Positions 1-13,300 of a stretch of 64,000 nucleotides of DNA are shown piece after piece. The DNA comes from Bryopsis sp. KO-2023. Its lineage: Eukaryota; Chlorophyta; Ulvophyceae; Bryopsidales; Bryopsidaceae. Under the pieces are notes generated by a model. The model made no database searches, was not told the origin of the DNA, and saw only the letters and a list, made by a program, of their open reading frames with translations. The stretch's first letter is position 1. Each line of letters opens with the position of its first letter. The stretch is taken from contig BSYQ01000004.1 in assembly GCA_030272585.1 (NCBI GenBank), positions 2,666,001 through 2,730,000 of the forward strand, in the 5' to 3' direction. The position numbers and the translations under genes are program-made.

Positions 1-3000
1 CACTTTCCCCAGCTTCTCGGATTGCCTGTTTTCCCGACGCGTTTGGTAGACCACCTCTCGAAGGATTTGGGTGTCCAAGCCTTGTGCAGACATTTTCTGT
101 ATGCCAGGTAACACAGAAAAAACCACCATCAGCAAAGGAGGCATCTCAATCACTAAAGAAAGTTTGATTGAAAGAGCTGGAGATGGAGGCGGGTCTCCAG
201 CGACAGGCAACGTTCTGTCACCTTCATAAACATTTCTGCAGTTTGATGCTGAATAACTTCGAGCGAGAGGGCAAAGGAAAGAACATCAATACCAACTTCG
301 CTCGACAGAAGCTCTTCCCCTGAAACGTAGAAACAGCAAAAAAATCCAGATCAACAACAGGATTCTGCTCTCCGCACCATGCATGATCATCGAGGGTTCC
401 AGCTTTCCCAGCAATACATCGTGTGCAACACAGCAGAGCAAAACTTTGCAGAAAGGCGTTTTATAAACAAAATGAAGAGGTTTCTGACGATTTCGTGGTG
501 TGAACCCACCGTTTTGCACCAGCTCCTCGATAATAATGGCGACCCACGCCGCCTCCCCCTCTTCTGCCAGTCGCTGAACTAGGAGTCTAACCAATTGAAG
601 ACCATCCATGGGTTCATACACCTTCCACAAATACCAACAAAAATCCACACAAGATGAGAACTTCCAGCATTTGCACCTTTCGTTTTCCTATCAAAAAAAT
701 GGAGCCCTATGTATTGCTACAAAACATCAAGATCCATCCAGCATACCCTATGAAATTCGCCTCCCTTACCGCATAAACCGGCATGGTGCCCTGTAACGAG
801 ATCGCAACGCAGCAAACAAAATCCCTCAAAATATCCCTACAAGGCAAAAAAGATAAAAAAAAGATAAAGAGCAGCCAGCCACCCAACGTGCATCAACAAC
901 CATCGATATCCAGTTCACTGAGGGCTCGCTCCTCCTCCTCTTTCCTCTTTTCTTTTTCTTTTTCTTCTTTTCCTTCCGGTTTTCCGTGCATAACACAGTT
1001 TCAAACCAGTGGTTTTTTACCAGTGGTTAGGAAATAAAACGAGATTTCCAAATCAAATTGATTACCTAATGTCATCCCCCTTCAGAGTGAGCAGGCCAAG
1101 CACAGTTCTCATTCCGCTGTTGGTCTGCACTAGGTCGCCGGCATACGATGCCAGAAATGACCCAACCTACACCCCGCCCAAACTCACGGTTATGCATGTT
1201 ACCTCCTCGAGACTGGGACTGCCTTCAGTTTCATTCACAAAAGAAATTCTGTTGAAATCAGAAACCGGTGGTGGAAGAAAGAGGCAAGAAATTTGGGATA
1301 TGGAGTGGGGGGGGGGGGGGTTCTGATGGGAGCTCTTCAGTCGATGCATGATTCTCGATTCTGAACAGAAGGGTGTGGGAAATTCACGACTTCGATTGGC
1401 CAGATGCAGTTGATTGAGACGATCTGTTTGCTTACCCTGAGTCCCCTGTAGAGAGGTAAAGCCCCAATCAGGATTTGAAGGAAAATCTTGCCACCGACTG
1501 AATTTCAACACAAGGAACATCAGAAACAAGAAAAGATCGGCAGCCCAGAAAAGTTACATACCAAACAGGAAAAAGAAGTAATAAAAGAAGTTTAATTTGA
1601 ACAAGAGGTTGCTGCTTACCTGGTGTATGATTTGCCATCCATTTCATCCTGTCAAAATCCCCATAGAGCGCTCCCGCCATATTGTCGACGGTCCTGTGAG
1701 CTCTATCCCTTAGAGCTGCGTCATCGCAGAAATCCTGAATCTCATTCTGTTCCGAAAGGAATCCCACCAAGCACCCCCCAAAAAGGAATTAATCAAACCA
1801 CCCCAAGACATACTCATTTTATATATTTTTGTTGCTGAACCAGAATAATTCATGTGACATATATTTTCCTCATACTAAAAAAATACGTTCCTACATCGAC
1901 TTCGAAAATTCTCTGGTTTTTCCACAGAACGCTACGAATGATGATCAGAACACACACAGCTTTCAACTGCATTTATTGGGAAAAGGTGAAATTTACCAGC
2001 CTCTGTAGTAGGTTGTTGATGACATGACAGCCCTTGTCATTGCAAGCAATTTCTGCACATTGGGGGATCAAACGAGCCCCCAAAGCACACAACTCCCCCG
2101 GATCACATAAAGAAATCATTCTCTGAACTACGTAGAAGCACGTCTGATGTCCTGACATTTCTGCGAGGTTCTCAAACATCGCCTCCACCAACATTCCTGC
2201 ACATATCAAGACAATCAACCAACGTTTTAACTTCCAATCATGAGTTTGTGTGTAATTCTCTACCGAGCAAATGCACGCTCAACAATGGCACCACCAGCTT
2301 GAGAAAACAGGGTTCAATAATCAGTTTTGTGGATCCTCAAGACATAATTTTGAGAAATCAACCCAAAACATAGTTTTCAGCCCTAATTTTCTCTTTTGTT
2401 TATTCCACAAGGTTAGAGAGGGTTTTCTTATCTGCATAAAAAGAAAAAAAAACGCTGTTTCTCTAGGGGGATCAACCACTCACCAAAAGCATTTTCTGGT
2501 CCTGCCAGCTCCTCAAAAGCCCTATCCGGCACGCCATGCTGTAAAACACATCACACTGAACAATCAGTCCCTCAAATCCATACACAAAAAAAACGGTGCA
2601 GATCCTATCGTTTGTTGCAATTTCACAAAATTGCAAATAAAGCCTTATTTTTTTTTTAAAGGACCTTCCTCACATGTATATTTTTGCATATATATATGCA
2701 AACATCTCTTTATTTTTTTCTTTCCATTTTTTGCTTTCCTCATCAATTGAAAGAAAAATCCCCAACTCTAATGCCCCCAAAACTTGTCTTTTTTTTTGCC
2801 TCACCTTTCTGCCTTCTCTAGCTACTTCCCTAAGTTTTGCCATGGCGTCCATCAAATCTTGCACCGTGTAGTTTCCAAACAAATTCTGGCATAAATCATG
2901 CATGCGACGACTACCTGAGCAACAACACCAAACCCCCACTCCATGTCAAGCAAAGTTAAAAATATCAAAAAAAAAGACTAAAAACACAGAAAAACTTCTG

Positions 3001-5158
3001 AAAGCTGAGGAACTGAACGAGCTGGAGTTCGCCAACGAGCAGAAAAAAGAAAGAAAAGGATAGAAAACAGGAGCAATGTATTTTCTGGTTTTTCTTTTTT
3101 TTTTTTTCGACGCCCAAACTCCGTCTTTCCGAAGCTTACCTGTAACAGTTCTGACAATCATAACAAGTTTTTCCTGTCCGTTTTTTTTCAAAGCATTGAC
3201 TATGGACTCGGTGTCTCCGTTGACCTTTCCATAGCTAATTGGAACCCCAGCCTCGACGAAGGCCTTGTTGAGGTTTGGGTGCCATTTGGCCTTACATGCT
3301 GCTAGGATCTCATCCACACTATACTTCATCAAGTCCTGCATGTCAGACATCAGCTCCATTGACTATTTTCGGTTTTTTTTAATGGGAAAAAAATCTTTGA
3401 ATTGAAAATCTCGAAAAGGATTTTGCCATTTATTATCCAAATTGGCAAACCGCTCAGCAAAATAATCACTATTAATTCACCGACAGCTCCCCACACTAGA
3501 TCCAACTCATTAAAGCAAGAAATCACCAACAGTTCCCCAGGATCGATGCTGAATTCCAAAATTTGGGTCGTGCTCTGGGAAAACATGGCATAATATCAGG
3601 ACGCATGGTCATTTTCTAAATATTTCGACAAATTTGCAGTGCAGCGTTGTTGTCTGTCCGGTTATCCTTGCTCTGGACGAAACAAAGTGCCCACAAAAAA
3701 AAGAGGATGGTCAGATTCAAGGCCACTCACTTTTCCTTTTGGAGGCTGGGGCACCACCACTTCTGGCTTCAACCGGCCACATTGAATGCACATGTCAGAC
3801 GTGCCAGGATTTTGGCTCTGATTGCAGTGAAAACATTTCCACCGCCGCTGGGCCAGACAATCATCATCGCCCATCAAAGCAATCTACAATATGTAATAAA
3901 ATAACTAAATCAACGGAACCCCCCCCACACACACAATAACCACCAATGTATATATATATATGGTGCAAGTCATTGTAGGAAACGATATATCTAGAAAATA
4001 AAGAAATCTCGATCCTATTGCAAAAGCACCATGAAATCAACTATGGCTTTCGATTGTCCAAGCCAGCATAATTTTGATCATATGATTGCTGCAAAAGAAA
4101 AAAAGGACGAGATTCGGTTTTTTGCCAGGAGTACCTCATCTGGTGCCCGTGCAGCAGCAGCTTTGGCAGCTGCAACATTGGCTTGGTTGAGATTATCTAC
4201 TTCTCTGGCTTCACTGTCAGTCAGGGAGCACAGGGCACAAGCGTCTCAAATTTATCACTAAAACAAAAAAAACACACTCCCCCCCCCCCCAAAAAAAAAC
4301 GCGCGCTCTACTCTGCTGCAGGAAACGCAAAAGCAGTTTCGCTGCACGAGCGGCCGAAGGAACGCAACAAAACACGATGAGAAAAAGAGCAAAAAAGACA
4401 TTGAACGGCAGCTCAGAAATAGTGGAATTGTCGAAGTCGCTCCCGTGCGCGCCACTCCACCAAGGATTACTTACCCGCTCAGTGAAACGAACTCCTCAAT
4501 GTACTGACGACAAAATGGACACTTCACGCCTTTGTCCGCCTGAAGGGGGGCCACACGCACAAAAAAAAGAGAAACTGTCAACCCCACAAAATTAGAACTG
4601 CCGAAATCCAGTCGAGCCACCACCGCAGGCGAACGCGTCACTGCTGCCCCATGGACGTCAACAAACCCTCAAGCGTTCCCCAACAGCAGCCCGGGACCAC
4701 CCACCAAATTCCCTACAACATTTTTCTAGAAAGCGTCTAGAGAGTCACCTCACAGTCGCTGCGCGGCCCAGCGCATACTTTCTCCCAAGCCCACAGACTA
4801 TCCGATTGAAAACCGACGCACGCTCGCAGCGCAACAACGAAACGGATCTATGTCGAAGGCGTTCCCCCCATATTGCCTCTCTAGACAATTTACAGCTTCC
4901 GTCCACTTCACAGCTTTTTTTTGCCGACCCACGCACCTTGTAGATGTTCCGAATTCGCGTCTGCTCCACGCAACAGTAGCACATCTTGTGACCGCACGGC
5001 TTGAAGAAAACGGACACTCGGACGTCCGCGCAGCAAATCATGCAGGTGTCCAACCCCGCCAAGCTGTCCGAACCGGCGGGGCCATCCACTTGACCGAACT
5101 TGGGTTTTCCCCAAACAGAGGGCAGCTTTCCAACTGTCGCAGCCATCGCAGCATTCAT
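1..5158 (-). CDS. RING finger - RanBP2 zinc finger - PUF-like repeat protein (3' end outside window)
   Basis: Exons read on the minus strand: 5158-4937, 4539-4475, 4213-4135, 3883-3731, 3574-3527, 3362-3140, 2914-2805, 2538-2484, 2196-1997, 1746-1620, 1497-1436, 1124-1066, a possible 21-nt exon 790-770, then exons around 676-510 and 315-230, and one reaching base 1. From 5158 to 1066 every donor/acceptor pair and codon phase agrees, so this is one gene. Residues about 38-90 form a C3HC4 RING (CMIC, PCGHKMC, YCC, then CPFC in exon 2). About 50 residues later comes a RanBP2-type zinc finger (WKCFHC ... CIQC). After a helical linker come diverged Pumilio-like repeats (LFGNYTVQDLMDAM, HQTCFYVVQRM, GCHVINNLLQRL, GGKIFLQILIGAL, SGMRTVLGLLTL, DGLQLVRLLVQRL). 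Inference: an RNA-binding ubiquitin E3 ligase. The start chosen is the first Met giving a compact N-terminus (MNAAMAATVGKL); an in-frame Met exists upstream at 5332. The joint near 690-610 and the C-terminus are unresolved. Confidence 0.75.
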
Positions 5159-6279
5159 TTGCCGATCGCACAGGGCGCGATGATGACGAGTCCGCCTCTC
5201 TAAGACGAACGAAAAAGAAAAACAGCAATGAGGCCAGCGCTGGCCAAAAAACACACAAGGTACGATGTGGAGCTTTTGACGTCGGATCACCCCAGATTTT
5301 TTGAAAGTCGAGTCTCCGTACGATGTTGACAACGCACTTCATCGACGCGATGGGGAAGGCCAGTTCCAGTCGAGGGCTGGGGGGCGCTCCTTGTGGAGTT
5401 CGGTTTTGCTTCTTGTGCAGCTTCTGTCATTCAGAAAATTCAGATGAAATGGATACAAGGTGCTTGGGCTTGAGTGGAAAGCTCCACCCAACCGATACTC
5501 ATTCCGACCATTCGACTGGCGAGTGTTCAGCCTTCGTAGTGTGCTCGCATGTCGCACTGATATGGGTTGCAAGTCGTCGGTCGTTCTGGTTGTGCGCGCG
5601 TCTCGCCACACGCAGCGCGGTCTGTTTTTTTTTTTGCGAAAGCGAACGGTTGGGGTTGACGAATGAACCATGAGCGACGGTTGCTCGAATCATAGGCGAA
5701 GCGTGTCGAGCGTTACCGCATGAAGTCCCGCTGACGATTGTTTTTTGCGGCTTGAACGCACACAGAAGACCCCACAATTTCCAGGGGGAAAGTCGAGTCA
5801 GAGTTTGGGATGTGGAGGGTTGCTATCGCTCCTGTATCTTTTTATCCTGGATGGCTGGAATTCTGCCTTTGTGTTTCGTGAGGTGGGAAGCCTGCTGCCG
5901 GCGCATGCCAGAGATCGTCCATCACCCCCCGCAGGTGGCACGCATGTCGAAGGCGCGCTCCCTCAGCCGCTATTTCCCCTTGATGTAATTCTTGTGTTGA
6001 CTCTGTTGGGTGCATCTCCCCCGCGTTTCAGAAGGACAAATGTACAACCCGATCACCTCCACACCAAATGTGTGGACGAAACGATGGCGACCCCGACTGC
6101 CGGTGTCGTTCGAAAAACGAGTCCCCCAGCACCGGTAGAGATCGCTCGACCGAGCGTGACGTGGGCGCTACCCGTCCTTTTTATTCCCCTTCAGAAATGT
6201 GAGCGCGACAACGTGAAGCCCCAACGACATAAACGCCCGCCGGAGGCTCCTCCTGCCCACCTATCGTCCACGACGCAAC
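5159..6279. promoter_or_regulatory. Divergent intergenic region, probable bidirectional promoter
   Basis: This 1.1-kb spacer lies between the head-to-head RING-PUF gene and the Pro-rich secreted gene. It is richer in G+C and CpG than the introns, as are the other divergent spacers here. No TATA box or other element stands out. An open frame at 5745-6356 (+) crosses the start of the next gene in another frame and shows no recognisable domain. Confidence 0.4.
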
Positions 6280-8650
6280 ATGGCGCCGATGTCCCACACT
6301 GCAGTGGCGATGGTCGTGGTTTTGCTCCTGGTTGGAGAAGCTCACGGCCAGCGTAATATTGTGGAAACTCCCTCCAGTTTCGTTCCGTTTGAAACCGCAC
6401 GCAGCAACATTCTGGGGAGGTTTGCGAACCTGGGCTCCGCTACAGGTGATGACACGCCTCCGATAATTTTGATGGTTGATGGTGATCGTCTTTGAAGCAA
6501 TCTTTCCGCGGGCTGAAAAACACAGAAAGCACCGTCGTCGCCGAACGTAATTTGTTTTTTGGGTGAACGAATCGGATCGTAAAATCATTTCGCTCTGGAT
6601 TCGTGGTTTCCCAAGTTGACCAATGCAGATTCAAAACTTTTGGGGCCCTCAGAATTACACAAAATATGTGTTTGAGTGTCTTTCCCTGGTTCTTCCAGAA
6701 GAATCCGATTGCAACAATCATCATTCCAAATTTTGGGATGAAGCCCCTGGATGTCATCTCATCAAAGAAAAAAAAGAAACACTTGCAAAAATGTGCAGGG
6801 ATTAGTGTTGCCATTGTTCTGTCCGCTGAAGCTCTGATCTGTGGTCCCTGCAGTTGTTCCTGTTCCAGTACCTGTTTCAGAAGTTCCAGTACCTGTTCCA
6901 CAGGGTCCAGAGGGTCCAGGGGTTGCAGTACCTTTTCCAGGGGAGGTTTCACAACCTCTTCCAGTTGCAGAACCTGAGGTTGTGTTTCCAGAATTCAGTC
7001 CGTTTCCAGTTCCTGTTTTATCACCCTCACCACCGTTACCTCTACCCCCACCACCATCACCAATACCATCACCGTTACCACCAACACCGCCGCCACCATT
7101 TTTTTTCATAAACGAACCTACAAACATTACGAAATCACCTCCGAAAGAAGTGGTTCCATCTCCTCCTCCCCCCTCTCCTCCTCCCCCCTCTCCTCCTCCC
7201 CCATCTCCTCCTCCCCCATCTCCTCCTCCCCCCACGACGGTAGTGTTGCCTGCCGTGGAGCGTCCAGACTTTGAGAGGATACTCAATATAGCTGTGCGTG
7301 AACCATCACCTGCTATAATACCAGCACCTGTACCAGGACCAGTACCAGAGCCAGTACCGGAACCAATACCAGCTCCAGTTTTAGTACCAGCTCCAGTACC
7401 AATACCAGCTCCAGTTCCAGTACCAGCTCCAGTTCCAGTACCTGCTCCAGTTCCAGTACCAGCCCCAATTCCAGATCCAGTGCCAGCTCCAGAGACACCA
7501 GCAATTCCGGAGACTCCAGAGGAGGTCACCATCGATGTCCGAGATAATGTGCAACAGGCAGACACTGAAGCGGTGGTGAACCTGCTGAGCAGTGTTGATG
7601 ATCCAGTTCCTCTGGCCAGGGGTTTTACCTTTGACGAGGCAGACAGGGCGGTTGTGTTGAATAAGACGGAGGCCAGACAGACCGATGTGGATGTCATCAC
7701 ACTGAAGGCCATCGCCCAGGCTGCGCTGGAAACACAGGATTTCAATAAGCTTGCCAACGTTACCGTGCTTTCTGTCTTCCCTGAAGGTGATTGATCCATT
7801 TCCTTGATTTTTTTTTTAATTTTCCCTTGGTGTCTGTGTGGGTGGATAGAATGATTGGGACCTGGAAAAAAATACTATTAGAAAAGTGAATTATGGATTG
7901 TAAATTGTGTGTGAATGATATGCAGGGTGATTGTGACCTGGAAGAAACATTATCAAAAAAGTGAATTGTGAATTGTGTGTGAATGATATACAGGGAACGA
8001 CACGTTGGTAGGAATTTTCGAGGAGCTTTTCCAGGAGGAGGGGGTTTTGCAGGAGGTCATCGACGCGGATCCTGCTGTTCAAGTGAGTGTCGGCCAGGGA
8101 AATTGGTCAAATGAATTAAGTACTGCTTTTCATTAAAAAAGAAAGAGGAGAAAGCACACAGAGAGGGTGCAGCCCCTGCGACCCTTGTTCATCCAATGTT
8201 CAATTTGGAACAACATGATGTATTTCATCTCAAACAGCTCCACTTCTTCAGTAACTCTATTGAGATTTTTGGTAATACTATATGTCGATATAGTGCACTA
8301 TATCCCCCTCCCCCCGATTTCTATGGGTTTTTTTTCCATTTCGCAACCTCCACTGGTAAATTTCCTTGAAGAACGAAAAGGTCAATTTTTGTTGAAGACC
8401 CCATTATTATTTTCAAAGCTTTTTTTGATGAAACTGTGTGTTTCTTTTTTTTCAGTTGATTCCTTCCACGGGTCGACGTCGATTAACTTGCGATGCTTGC
8501 ACTCCCGTGAACTCTTTTACATGTGCCCATTGCTGGTCGACGACCATTTGTGGAAAATTCTTTTGGTGTGTGGACGAATCCAAAAAACCCAGAAACCGAA
8601 GAAACAACAACAACGATGAGGAGGAGGAGGAGGAAGGAGATGAAGCATAA
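6280..8650 (+). CDS. Secreted Pro-rich (extensin-like) protein with C-terminal Cys module
   Basis: Four exons join in phase: 6280-6445, 6854-7786, 7994-8082, 8456-8650 (stop TAA). The protein has about 460 residues. Residues 1-23 form a signal peptide (hydrophobic AVAMVVVLLLVGEAHG, likely cut before QRN). Exon 2 encodes long Pro/Val-rich stretches: a block of repeated SPPPP units at about 7150-7220, which is the classical extensin-type hydroxyproline glycosylation sequence, and an alternating VPAPVP block at 7320-7500. A non-repetitive acidic region follows (VRDNVQQADTEAVVNLLSS). The last exon gives a compact Cys module (CDAC ... CAHC ... CGKFFWC) and an Asn/Glu-rich tail. Inference: a wall or extracellular-matrix glycoprotein. 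I recognise no named family for the Cys module. The region around the start is GC-rich and the ATG is followed directly by the signal peptide, which supports this start. Confidence 0.75.
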
Positions 8651-10314
8651 GGAGAAAAAAAAAAAAAACGATGAAAAAAAAGGAGTAACAAAACGGCAAT
8701 CCACAAAATAAACCGGATTTTTAGTCACAGCCCAAGGTGACCGCTCCATTTTTAGTTTTGGAGGTGGAAAAAAGGATGGAAAAAAAGAAAAACTTCTTCC
8801 CAGAAACAGATGTGGTTGTGGTTTGTTTCTCTTATTCAGGGAAAAAAAAAGAAGAAAAGCAGTGCATAAGGATGTTTCTTGTTTACGTTTTTGTTAGGGT
8901 CGAATTAATTTTTGTGGGGCGGGGCTGCTGTGCATAATTATATTTATTTTTTTTTACTTCATTTTACTTGTGAAAAAAAGGGGGGGGTTATAGAAAAAAA
9001 AGGGAGGGGCTGTGCATAATTTTTTTTTTTTTCCTTTTCGGAAAAAGGAAAATGGGGAAAGAAAGTTTTTCGCAGGTTCTTGAATATTGGCATACATTTC
9101 AAGAAACCTGTTTGCTCGTGTACTGGTTTTTTATTATTTTTATTTCTTGAAGCGAGGTGAACTGGACTTTTGGTCGCCCCAAAATTCCTGAACTCATTTT
9201 AGGTTAAGAAATTGAAACATGGAAAAATACGACTCTGCAGAAAGCAGATTCGAACAACGATGATAATGGGGATTGGTGTTTCTTTTTTTGAAATTTCTTT
9301 TTTTGTTTCTTTTTAGTTGCTGGTTTGAGTGTGAGGGTGCGGTTGCCCAATCGTAGCACACACTTGGCATAAAGAGTTGAGAAGTTGAGTTTGCTTGAGT
9401 GCCCCTGAGACTCGATCGCATTTTGGTTCATAAGACATGAATTGTTGAGGAGGGGTTGCTTTTAATATAATTGCAGACTTGAGCTGAAGCTGTGTCATTT
9501 GGGGATGGGGTGTGTGTGTGGGGGGGGAATCTTTTTGAAAAAGGAAAAAATAAACTGTGATGTGGGCAGAAAAAGATGCAGGGTTCCATTGTGTGACAGG
9601 AACATGAATACGAATTTGAGTTTTGTTTTCTCTACAGTGTTTTCGCTTTCAGATTCTGGTGCAAATAGCCTCCACCTGTTCAGACCACAAGTTAAAATAT
9701 AGACAGCACTGCTCTGTGAAATGCCGATAAAGGCGAACCTTGTGATCTTTGCGTACAGGAGTAGTCATCAACTTGTAACCACCAGACGGAGTCCCCAACA
9801 GAGGCAAATCTCAAACACAGCTTGTGTTGGGCGCACCTGGGTTTGCAACTCAGGGTGCCAAGAAAATTGAAAAACTACCAGTGACACAGCACTAGTGTTC
9901 CTGACGTGAAAAATGGAGAGCCAAATTTTTTTTTGTCAATTTTTGACAGTAAAAATTACTTGAAAGATTCATGAAGCAGCACTGACTATATGATGACACA
10001 AGCCCCATCTAACCAAGTCTAGCTAATTTCCTAGGCTGTTCGCCTCCCTTCAGTTGTGTGGTCAAGTCGAACTTCCTCTTGTCAGAATTCCATCCAGATG
10101 ATCAATGAAAGAGTTCAGCAAATGGCTAAGGAAAGCTGATATCACAACGAACGACCACCAAACATCCTCTAAGGCATTCCATCGGTCCATCACACCGGGA
10201 CAAACAACAAAACCACTCCCAAGCCGCCACTACCCATGCCACTCCTTTTTGTTGTTCTAACATCGGCGCAGCAGTGGTTGAAAACAACGAGAGAATGAAC
10301 CCCCTGTGCGTTTT
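8651..10314. other. Convergent intergenic spacer
   Basis: About 1.7 kb between the 3' ends of the Pro-rich gene and the THOC5-like gene. It consists of A/T-rich sequence with many homopolymer runs and should contain both 3' UTRs. I see no coding segment, RNA gene or repeat. Confidence 0.5.
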
Positions 10315-13300
10315 TCAGACAGAATTTCGGTGCCTCTTCCGTGAAGAGGTGTGTGGAAGATGCACCGCCCGAGCTCGGCCAGTGGGGAAAGGTGTGGGTC
10401 GAGGTGGGCCAGACATCGTCCCCACCCAGGCTCCAAATGTGGCCACAAGGTCACGCATGTGATCCACCGTGTTACATACTTCGGGCTCCGATGAGGATAG
10501 CTGGAAAAAAAGGGAAAAAAATAAATAAAAAATAAACCACGGTTGTCAAATCTTGGCAATCGGTAAGGTCAATTGCAAAAGAACACACTCTCAGTCTGAC
10601 GTGATGGGGGGTTTCATTCGAGGTCACTCTTTTTATAGGTCACTCTCTTTGGTAGACTGTTTGCTACCTCCCATTGTTTAATATCTCACAAGCATGGGAG
10701 TTCCTCTTTTAGAAAATCACTGCAGTTTCTTAAAGAAACACAAAAAATTAAAACCCTTTGTTGTTGATCCATTACCTGAGCCCCTATCCATTTTCTGGCA
10801 CCTTCGATGCTGCATTCAGACAAGCTCCTGTGGGATTTATCTATCCCTATGGAATTGATCAAGAACAGAGGTCGCTCTGGGTCTGTCATAGGGAAATGAA
10901 CCTGGCATGTGGCAAGTAACGTTAATGAGAGTCACACAAAAGGGCTCCACCAACCTTATGACATTAAAAAGAAAGATCAAATGAGTCAACAAAATAGAAC
11001 AAAAAAGATGAGACAAAATAACCCAAAATGATAGAAAAAACAAGAAAACAAAGCCGAAAAAGGAGAAAAAGATGACTGTCTTACAAACGCTGATTTTTCT
11101 TCGCAAGGAGCGGAATTTTGGCCACGATTTTCACCTGTGCATGGAGCTCCACCCCTTCGCATTCCAACGTTGCTTTGTAAACTTTGAATCGGTTGGACAC
11201 TTTGCCGCTCTCCCCCTTGTGCCTTTTCGCAATTGGATCGGAGATGGACCCCCTCAGGCTTTTCAAGAAAACGAACTCCTTTAATCGGGCTCGTGTGTTA
11301 GGATCCGTGCACTGCTTGACTCCACCTTCTGTCGACAACTTCATCGAACCATCCCTGATTTGAAAAGAAAACACGCTAAAGTTGCACCTGGGGTGAATAA
11401 GTACCACAATTGGCCAAGGGTAATGAAATCCGGAAAAAAAAAGAACAAAAATGAGAACAAACAGAGAGAAAACAAAGGCATGCTTACACAAATCTCCAAA
11501 CAAGCAGCACGTGATGCTTGAACAGCAATCGAGCCAACCGTTAAACGTGGAAAATGCAGCCCTTTTCCTTTTTCTCATTCTTTTTTCCTCCTGTGGAGGC
11601 CTCCAGTGCCTCCTCAAGAGGTTTCATCTGTTTCTGTATCCTCACCTGAAATTTGATAAGGCTTCTGAATGATTTCGCACTCTTTCCAGGAATTTGGTGA
11701 CCCTCTGGTCCTCTCGATACAGCCGCAGACCTTCTTCTACTCTTTCCATAACCGCAGGGTTGGATGCGTCCTCGTCGGATTTCGGTAACACATCCACCGC
11801 ACCCAACAGTTGCGCCCACCTGGCAAAAAAATAAAAATAAAATATATATAATTGGGCTAAATCACCTCGTTGTGGACAGCCTTCGTTGGGCAAGTTTGCC
11901 TAATGTAAATCAAACATTCATTCATTCATACATAAATAATTACTTCTTTTTCCACAAACAAACAAGCCGAAAAAATAGAAAAACGGTTGATGTGTTGGAA
12001 TTGGCATCATCGAAGCCTATCGTGCAAAAAAAAGAAAATGTGCATGCTTTGAAAAGGACAAAAAAAACAACTCAACGGTTGGCAGACCGAGAGACAAGCA
12101 TTCCTTTTTCAGTTTTCATCGTTCAACGCACTTGTAAGGGTACCCTGTCTTCTTATCCTGAGCCGAGGCCTCAAAATTTCCAGATTTGAGGCCAGGCACC
12201 ACACCAGAAGGGAGCTTTTGCCCACTGTCCCCCCAAAACAATGAGCTCAGGACCACCCGATCCGATGGGGAGAACACCAAGACCAAGCCGTCTTTTTCGG
12301 AAAACTCCATTGCCGTGAGGACCCTTCTCGAGCCTTTGTCGAATATTCTGAGAATCACTACCAGCTCGCCCTGTTCGGAACGACCACCAGAAAGAAAAAA
12401 AATTGCAGTCCTTGTTGGTAACCATCGGAGGCGATGTTTCTTCTTTTCTGCTATGATCTGTTTGGAAAGCAATTTGGGTTGAATAACTGCTGGTGGGGCT
12501 GGGCTAGGATCTATCTATCTATCTATATATACAAATGATGGATATCTTTTCTCGGAGGCTCCGTTCACCTTGAATCCGTATGGGTTATCTGGCAGCGTAG
12601 CTTTCCCCTCCCTATTTCCCTTGTCCCTGATCAAAAGTTCAATGTCTTGCCCCAGTGCCCTGTTGCACGCCGAGAATTGGTTGTACAGCACTCGCAATGG
12701 AAGGGGCAACATCTCCATGGCACAATCGATCTTTCTGGGGGGGTCACTCTCCCTGCAGAAAACAAAAGTGAAGGACCTTTTGAATTTGGATCAGCTACTG
12801 ATGGCGGTGCATGGCCACTGCAGTGTTTTAAAATAGGAATGTGAGTTGATCGTCTACTCTTGGCTAGGTGTTTGAAAAGGGGAGGGGGGTGTTGAAAAAG
12901 GTGGAATCATCCTGCGAAAGTTCGTTGAATCACCCACCGGACGTCGGCCTTGGTGCCCTCCAATGACTTGAGCAACACTCCAACCTCAGATTCCAGTTGC
13001 TCCAGCACCTTGCGCTCTTGGGCCCTCTTCGCCAAAAGCGCCTGTTTCCTGGCTTGCATCTCTCTCAGACGAGCCTGCAACGACTCCCTGGTTTTCAGTT
13101 CTTGAGCGCCCCGTTTTTCAAGCTCGGCGTCAAAGTCGTCGGCATCGACGTCCAGCGGAGTCGAGTCTCCAAACAGCCCCTCATTCAGCCACGTCTTCCT
13201 CATCGCGACCTCCTCTTCCCGGCGCTCTTTGATTTCTTCCAACACGTACTTTTTTTGGGTCTCGACCGACTGAAGAAGGCTCCATGTGGCACCCAACTCC

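Noticed and set aside
5745..6356. 203-codon plus-strand frame
   Set aside because: It overlaps the signal-peptide exon of the Pro-rich gene in another frame, lies in GC-rich promoter DNA and has no domain or exon signals that fit.
6762..7799. 345-codon minus-strand Gly/Thr-rich frame
   Set aside because: It is the antisense of the Pro-rich exon; Pro codons read as Gly on the other strand.
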